In this document: piece by piece, positions 30,297 to 34,287 of the stretch
Position numbering within the stretch: the first letter of the stretch is position 1
How the letters are laid out: the number at the start of each line of letters is the position of its first letter
DNA from: an uncultured Clostridia bacterium
Lineage (GTDB): Bacteria > Bacillota > Clostridia > Oscillospirales > Acutalibacteraceae
Reading direction: 5' to 3'
NCBI GenBank assembly: GCA_947631945.1
Contig: CANRNI010000031.1
Span: 1-34,287 of the forward strand
Length of the DNA: 34,287 nt
Program-made: the position numbers and the translations under genes
Notes under the pieces: model-generated
Told to the model about the DNA's origin: nothing
What the model saw: only the letters and a program-made list of their open reading frames with translations
Databases searched by the model: none

Positions 30297-30412
30297 CGTC
30301 CTCGCAAGCTCCATATCGTTCGTTTCCGTGCAAGCACGAAAAGCTCACTCATTTCGCTGCTCGTCCTCTCCCCAACAAGCCTATCGGCTTGCCGGGGACC
30401 CCGGATTCCTTC
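30297..30412. repeat. Structured dispersed repeat, copy B
   Basis: It matches copy A almost base for base from TCGCAAGCT to CATTTCGCTGCTC. The second hairpin is CAAGCC/GGCTTG (30376-30391) inside CCCC/GGGG (30370-30397) in place of AAAGTC/GACTTT, so the stem is preserved by paired changes. It begins right after the amidoligase stop and fills the gap before the GGCT gene, along with a hairpin at about 30262-30285. Confidence 0.8.
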
Positions 30413-31361
30413 AAGCGGCAGGTCTCTCCGTGTGGCGGAAAGCCGCATCGCCGTCAAGACGTCTGGTCAGAATGTCTCTCGCGGTGGCGAATTCCTCGCC
30501 GATGAATCCGAGCCGCAGGAGCCAGGTGCGCATCGCGTACTTGGGGTTCTCGGTCTGCTGAGGCTTGGGGCTTGCGGTGCGGACTTCCTTTGCCATCTGG
30601 CTGAGCGCAAGGCAAAGCTGGATGTAACTCTTAAGCTGTCCGGCGTGGAGCCCGTTGCGCTTGCCGTTTGCCGGAGCGTCGAATTGGAAAAGCCGGAACT
30701 CGACCGTGCCTTTGGTGAAGGTGGCGTGGAGGTTGAGCATATGGTAGCGGCTGCCGTTGTAGTGCTGGCTCCTGCCGTAGTTCTCGCCCTGGCTGCCGTA
30801 CCAGACATCCGCAAGCTGCGCCATCGTGCGGGGCTTCTTCTTGTTGATCTGCTCCAGGAACCGAGGGTCAACCGTGCGGCAGTAGCGGTTCATGCGGCCC
30901 CTGTCAAGGTCGAGGGCGTCCGCCAGGAGGTTCTCGTGGCTCGCCATGATGTTGGCAAGGTTGCGGAGTGTCTGCGGTGTGTGCCCCTGCGCTCCGATGT
31001 GGATGTGGACTCCGCATCCCCTGGTGGCGTCGCTCTTGGCACCAGCGTGGCGCAGGCGGCGAATGAGTTCCTGCAGGGTTTCGATGTCCTGGTAGTAAAG
31101 GATCGGGGTAACCAGTTCGCATTTCTCGTTGTCGGGTCCCGCAATGCTGACATCCTTCTGGAATTTCCACTCGCGGCCTTGTGCGTCCCATGCGCTGTAG
31201 GTTTCGTATCCGTTGCGGCGGGCTGTGTATTCGTGGCGGCCTGTGCCGAAGAAGTCGGCGGCGATTTCCGCTGCCTTGCTCCTTGTGATGCTGTTCATCT
31301 CGACCTCGACCCCGATGGTTTGCTTCTTCATTTCGGTCTGCTGGCGCTCTGTGTTTTTCAT
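30411..31361 (-). CDS. Amidoligase (glutamine synthetase-like COOH-NH2 ligase)
   Basis: A 316-residue ATP-dependent ligase of the amidoligase family (PF12224-like). Motifs run in the expected order: GVEVEMNS near the start (Mg/ATP-binding acidic residues), CGVHIHIGAQ in the middle, and TVEFRLFQFD near residue 235, equivalent to glutamine-synthetase strand motifs. It should join a carboxylate to an amine, for example a glutamyl-type side chain on a peptide or protein. The C-terminal KYAMRTWLLRLGFIGEEF module is shared with the protein at 32050-32883. ATG at 31359-31361 has GGAGG 8 bp before it; a longer frame reads through the leader L2. Confidence 0.87.
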   Translation of the reverse strand: MKNTERQQTEMKKQTIGVEVEMNSITRSKAAEIAADFFGTGRHEYTARRNGYETYSAWDAQGREWKFQKDVSIAGPDNEKCELVTPILYYQDIETLQELIRRLRHAGAKSDATRGCGVHIHIGAQGHTPQTLRNLANIMASHENLLADALDLDRGRMNRYCRTVDPRFLEQINKKKPRTMAQLADVWYGSQGENYGRSQHYNGSRYHMLNLHATFTKGTVEFRLFQFDAPANGKRNGLHAGQLKSYIQLCLALSQMAKEVRTASPKPQQTENPKYAMRTWLLRLGFIGEEFATARDILTRRLDGDAAFRHTERPAA

Positions 31362-31459
31362 GTTCGTATCCTCCGTTTTCGGTGTGTTGTCTCGCCTGTC
31401 GGCTCGGTCGGTGCTTTTGCGGCTTTGCCGCAAAGATTGCCACCGGCAACCCGCACCCC

Positions 31460-31556
31460 TTTCGGTAGTACACATATTCGCTCTAAAAGAGGATAATAGC
31501 AAGTCATTTCTGGAGAATATACTACACAAAGATAACTGCAAGATATTGTGTAGTTT
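31460..31556 (-). promoter_or_regulatory. Repeated leader/promoter region L2
   Basis: Close duplicate of L1, including TGACTTGCTATTATCCTCTT, the CTCTTTTAGAG palindrome and the CTACACAA/TTGTGTAG arms. Between it and the amidoligase start lies about 65 bp with two strong hairpins (TTTGCGGC/GCCGCAAA and TTGCC/GGCAA, about 31415-31451) that L1 lacks. No gene lies in 31362-31560. Confidence 0.55.
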
Positions 31557-31560
31557 ATGG

Positions 31561-31836
31561 CTATTTGCTACTATAAAATGTGTCCATGGCGAACTGCGCT
31601 CCGAGTCGGAAGCCGTCCTTGAACGCGCCGCAGGCAGCTAAATCCGCAAGTTCAGAGCGGTTTTCCAGAAGCCTTTCAAGCATTGATCTTCCCTCATCAG
31701 AAAGCATATCGGAAAGGCTGTGGATACCCTTATCAATCAAGTCTCTGAGTTCCTGCGACCTTGGCGATTGGTCGTTATTGTTCTCCCATGGGACAATTTT
31801 CCCATAATAAAGCCGTTCCAAAATGTCCTGTCCCAT
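31561..31836 (-). CDS. DUF6809-like small protein
   Basis: A 91-residue helical protein (GQDILERLYYGKIVPWEN...MLERLLENRSELADLAACGAFKDGFRLGAQFAMDTF). The short N-terminal LYxGxIxPxE motif and C-terminal FKDGFRLG are typical of a family I know as DUF6809 in Firmicutes mobile elements; the name is from memory. Function unknown. The second ATG is chosen because GGGAGG is 7 bp upstream; the first ATG overlaps the stop of the DUF4314 gene. Confidence 0.65.
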   Translation of the reverse strand: MGQDILERLYYGKIVPWENNNDQSPRSQELRDLIDKGIHSLSDMLSDEGRSMLERLLENRSELADLAACGAFKDGFRLGAQFAMDTFYSSK

Positions 31837-31838
31837 TA

Positions 31839-32066
31839 TCATACCTCCCTGATTTTTCGGCAGATGTCCTCGCCGTAGGCTACGGACAGCCCACTGCCTG
31901 TGTCCCAGGCCACCATGATGGAGCCGATGTCGTCCACGCCTCTGACCGTGCCGAGGGTACCAACAGGCGGAGCCTGCACATCGTCCATCTTCACAAGCTC
32001 CACCCGTGTACCCAAGGGAAACTCCCTGCGGAGCCGCTCGATGATCTCTTTATTCGGAAACCGCAT
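31839..32066 (-). CDS. DUF4314 family protein
   Basis: A 75-residue protein (RFPNKEIIERLRREFPLGTRVELVKMDDVQAPPVGTLGTVRGVDD...) that matches the DUF4314 family closely in length and in the motifs GTRVELVKMDD, PPVGTLGTV and YGEDICRKI. It is a small SH3-like beta barrel of unknown role, widespread in phages and conjugative elements. GGAGG lies 8 bp before the chosen ATG; an adjacent upstream ATG is possible. It overlaps the 3' end of the preceding gene by 17 bp. Confidence 0.85.
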   Translation of the reverse strand: MRFPNKEIIERLRREFPLGTRVELVKMDDVQAPPVGTLGTVRGVDDIGSIMVAWDTGSGLSVAYGEDICRKIREV

Positions 32067-32883
32067 CATCCGCACCTCCTTTGTGCCCGCTTTTAAATGC
32101 GGAGGAGCCGGAGAGGTTTCGGAGGAGAATTTTCCGCTCCTCTTTGTATTCTGCTCCGATGAAGCCCAAGCGGAGGAGGAAGCAGCGGAATGCGTATTTT
32201 TCGTTGTCAACTTCCTTTTCCGTGGCTGTAATGCGTTTCTGATTTTTGCTCATCTCGCAGAGCGCGGCAATGAGGTGGGTGTATGCCTTGACCTCGTTCG
32301 GTTCTGGCAGTTCCTCGAACCAGGGGAAGGCGACGGTGTCCTCCTCGATGCTGATCGGCAGGGATGCAAGCCCCAGCGCATTCTTGATGAGGGAGCCTTT
32401 GACCTCCAACAGTCTGGTGAGGTTGCCTACCGCCACCTTCTCCAGCGGAATCCGCACCGTAAGCGCGTCGTCGCAAGTTCCGTATCCCTCGCCCCGCCGC
32501 GAGCGGCAGGTCTCGCTCACTCCACTGCTCCTCCTTACCCCAAAAAGTCTGTCGACTTTCCGGGGACCCCTAAAAGCGCCCTGTGCGGTGCTGCCGCCCT
32601 CGGCGGTATCAGTGGCGGTGCTGCTGTCCCCGGCGGCAGGCTCGGCGTGGAAGCCCTCGTTCTCCAGCTCCTCCAGAAGCGTTTCGATCTCCTCACTGTC
32701 GGCTCTGTCGTCGAAGGTGATTGCTCCGTCCTTGCTCACCTCGATGTAGCCCACCCGGTAGGCGCAGCTTGGGACGCCGAGGTATTTCTTTTCGTAGCCG
32801 AGGAATCCGGCGATATAATCCACCAAGCGTTTTCTCTCGCTGCCTGTTACGTTGTAGCGGATGGTGATGTTGTTGATCGTCAT
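32050..32883 (-). CDS. Virulence-related-type mobile element protein carrying repeat copy C in frame
   Basis: A 277-residue protein. The N-terminus (TINNITIRYNVTGSERKRLVDYIAGFLG...KYLGVPSCAYRVG) and the C-terminal half (LTVRIPLEKV...FPWFEELPEPNEVKAYTHLIAALCEM...KYAFRCFLLRLGFIGAEY) are those of a protein often labelled virulence-related in Firmicute integrative elements; its function is unknown. The C-terminal module also resembles that of the amidoligase. Between the halves, about residues 105-138 are translated from repeat copy C (GPRKVDRLFGVRR...), an in-frame insertion. ATG at 32881-32883 has AAGGAGG 8 bp upstream. Confidence 0.72.
   Translation of the reverse strand: MTINNITIRYNVTGSERKRLVDYIAGFLGYEKKYLGVPSCAYRVGYIEVSKDGAITFDDRADSEEIETLLEELENEGFHAEPAAGDSSTATDTAEGGSTAQGAFRGPRKVDRLFGVRRSSGVSETCRSRRGEGYGTCDDALTVRIPLEKVAVGNLTRLLEVKGSLIKNALGLASLPISIEEDTVAFPWFEELPEPNEVKAYTHLIAALCEMSKNQKRITATEKEVDNEKYAFRCFLLRLGFIGAEYKEERKILLRNLSGSSAFKSGHKGGADDAVSE
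32469..32570. repeat. Structured dispersed repeat, copy C, within a coding frame
   Basis: The most diverged copy. Hairpin GCCGC-GA-GCGGC (32496-32507) replaces CGTGC-AA-GCACG of A and B, and AAAGTC-TGTC-GACTTT (32544-32559) lies within CCCC/GGGG (32538-32565). The stretch CTCACTC..CTGCTCCTCC is preserved. The length and phase leave the host reading frame open. Confidence 0.75.
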
Positions 32884-32899
32884 GGTAAGTACCTCCTTG

Positions 32900-32950
32900 T
32901 TTTTCGGTACTACATTAATCACTCTAAAGCCCGGAAATAGCAAGTCTATT
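32900..32950 (-). promoter_or_regulatory. Diverged leader/promoter region L3
   Basis: On the minus strand GACTTGCTATTTCC, CTTTAGAGTGATTAATGTAGTACCGAAA precede AAGGAGG of the virulence-related-type gene. The order of motifs matches L1 and L2, with less identity. It probably starts the transcript for the three genes from 32883 to 31561. Confidence 0.45.
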
Positions 32951-32971
32951 CAATGTAGAATAGCTGCCGGA

Positions 32972-34249
32972 TTACTGCCCGGATAACTGTGCATAGTACA
33001 CGATGCCCGCCAGTACGAAGACCACGCACGGCAGCGCCACTCCGTTGCCCCACATCTTATATTCGGCGGCATCGGAGTACGGGTCTTTCAGCCATTTCAT
33101 AATCTGCTTGTCTGTTTTCGGCTTGGACGAGGTACCCATTACCCTGCGGTGGGTTTCAAAAATCTCCCGCCAAAAAGATATATCTTCATCTGTCGGATTC
33201 TCCGTGCCGAGGTCAGCGCACCACCAGTCGGGAAAGCCCTGCAGTCTGGCGCACTCGGTCGGGGTAAGACGGCGCACCGTATATCCGTTCTGCACTGCGC
33301 CCGGTCCCTTCGCCACCAGCGTCGGCTGAAGTTCCTCCTCCACGGACGGGGAAAACTTAGCATTCTGCCCTTGGTTAAAGGCATCCCGTCCGATGCCATA
33401 AGCGACAGCGGCGGGATCTTTAAAGTCCCTCGCCATCAGCGTGGGCGACTGATCCTCCGTGGTCTGCATATATGAACCTGTAGTCATGGCATACACGGCA
33501 TGGCGGTCGACCGTATTCAAAGTGAAGGAAACATCCTCGTTTACGCCATCCCCCTGGGGACCGTTCTTGTCGTCCCGTCCAATCATGGAACCCTGCAGCG
33601 CATAGCTTTCCACTACGGACACACCGATTTGATTGTGTGTCGGTCGGCCACCATCGCAGTCGATGGTCGGCGATATTTCCTTTTCATCGTAGGAACTTGT
33701 TGCCCCTCCAACGATAGGATGCCGTTCCACCACGGCGATGCCGCCCTGGTTACAGCCGGGATTCCCGCCACCCGTGTCCAGCGTCCGTGAAGTTTCCGCC
33801 TCGTAGATGCCGCTATGCGGATTATCCGACAGCATGGCATGGGACTTGTCGGAGGAGATACCGTATGCCTGGACGATCAGTTCATTGCACCGCCGTTCTC
33901 CGGTATCAAAGGTGTTCAGCGTATTTGCCACCGCTCCATCCTTCCAACTTGGGGCTTCCTCTTTGGAATGCGGGCGTGTTCCTTTGCAGAACGGGACAAA
34001 CAGCGTCTGGTCATTGTTGCAGGACAGAGTCGCGGATTTATCCTCCTGGACGAGTGCACCTTTTCCTCCGCCCTCGCAGCCGGAGCGTATTTTCAGCGTC
34101 TTTGGAGTATCCTCATCCTTTACGACGAAAGGCTGGTTGTTGCCGCCCATGCCATAGGTGGAGGATACTGTGGGAGCAACATCCAGCGGCCCGGTGTATC
34201 TCGTGTCCTGACTATGATATGTGCTGAAGTTTGTTTTTTCGTCCTTCAT
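32972..34249 (-). CDS. C-terminal half of a cytosine-C5 DNA methyltransferase, stand-alone ORF
   Basis: A 425-residue protein with only the late motifs of C5 methyltransferases: motif IX-like YTVRRLTPTECARLQGFPDWW (from about residue 323) and motif X-like YKMWGNGVALPCV (about 396-408). The catalytic PC, ENV and SAM-binding motifs are absent. Residues about 20-320 form loose repeats of TL..GGG....GI.VVE type (target-recognition region). The ATG has GGAGG 8 bp upstream, so it is a separate gene, not an in-window truncation. The catalytic part would be expected upstream beyond the window edge, making a split enzyme. It may modify phage DNA against restriction. Confidence 0.75.
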   Translation of the reverse strand: MKDEKTNFSTYHSQDTRYTGPLDVAPTVSSTYGMGGNNQPFVVKDEDTPKTLKIRSGCEGGGKGALVQEDKSATLSCNNDQTLFVPFCKGTRPHSKEEAPSWKDGAVANTLNTFDTGERRCNELIVQAYGISSDKSHAMLSDNPHSGIYEAETSRTLDTGGGNPGCNQGGIAVVERHPIVGGATSSYDEKEISPTIDCDGGRPTHNQIGVSVVESYALQGSMIGRDDKNGPQGDGVNEDVSFTLNTVDRHAVYAMTTGSYMQTTEDQSPTLMARDFKDPAAVAYGIGRDAFNQGQNAKFSPSVEEELQPTLVAKGPGAVQNGYTVRRLTPTECARLQGFPDWWCADLGTENPTDEDISFWREIFETHRRVMGTSSKPKTDKQIMKWLKDPYSDAAEYKMWGNGVALPCVVFVLAGIVYYAQLSGQ

Positions 34250-34287
34250 AATGGAAACCTCCGTATTTCAAGGATTGAATGGAAAAG

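Noticed and set aside
29130-30410. Toxin-antitoxin pair among the small accessory genes
   Set aside because: None of the small proteins shows a known toxin or antitoxin motif, and their order matches accessory clusters of mobile elements.
30432-31496. 354-codon plus-strand frame opposite the amidoligase gene
   Set aside because: Shadow frame in GC-rich DNA; the amidoligase on the other strand has clear motifs and a binding site.

Overview
The window reads as one end of an integrated siphovirus-type prophage (long-tailed, HK97-like head) in a low-to-moderate GC Firmicute. BspA-type leucine-rich repeats, a cysteine-rich C-terminal signature on the large surface protein, and the style of the recombinases and small accessory genes point to a gut Clostridia host, probably Oscillospiraceae/Ruminococcaceae. 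That placement is inference. Apart from tRNA-Leu and one inserted gene, every credible gene is on the minus strand, so transcription runs from high to low coordinates.

Layout in transcription order. (1) 34249-28879 is a GC-rich accessory block: the C-terminal half of a cytosine-C5 methyltransferase, a virulence-related-type protein, DUF4314- and DUF6809-like proteins, an amidoligase, a gamma-glutamylcyclotransferase-like protein, a zinc-ribbon protein, a gene that looks frameshifted, and a small conserved unknown. (2) 28759-21990 is packaging, head and connector: large terminase, portal, ClpP-like protease, capsid, head fibre, and four head-tail connection proteins. (3) 21851-14204 is the tail: major tail protein, a G/GT chaperone pair with a clear -1 slippery site, five fibre/adhesin-like genes, tape measure protein and Dit. 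(4) 14207-10310 is the tail tip (Tal-like) protein, a membrane/coiled-coil protein, holin and LysM amidase, ending in a strong terminator. (5) 10218-4788 is cargo: a small serine invertase beside a very large secreted protein with a CLCA-like metalloprotease motif. (6) 4479-927 is an operon of an HTH/zinc-finger protein, a SHOCT-like protein and two large serine recombinases, followed by terminators and tRNA-Leu(CAG).

The most striking feature is between the invertase and the 1532-residue surface protein. Two 26-bp dyad sites with 2-bp cores (AG and CT) in inverted orientation bracket about 94 bp containing one strong promoter. In the sequenced orientation this promoter points away from the surface gene. 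Inversion would rebuild the same promoter facing it. This predicts a phage-carried ON/OFF switch for a secreted protease/adhesin, captured here OFF.

Two unrelated families of short palindromic elements mark the two halves of the prophage. TACAAT-rich inverted repeats sit at stop codons in the tail and connector half, and one set surrounds an opposite-strand four-helix-bundle gene. A roughly 105-bp element with two compensating hairpins occurs three times in the GC-rich half, once in frame inside a protein. Together with two MITE-like elements this suggests a mosaic prophage heavily invaded by small elements. The tape measure gene appears to have an ATA in place of its ATG start, so the phage may not be fully functional.
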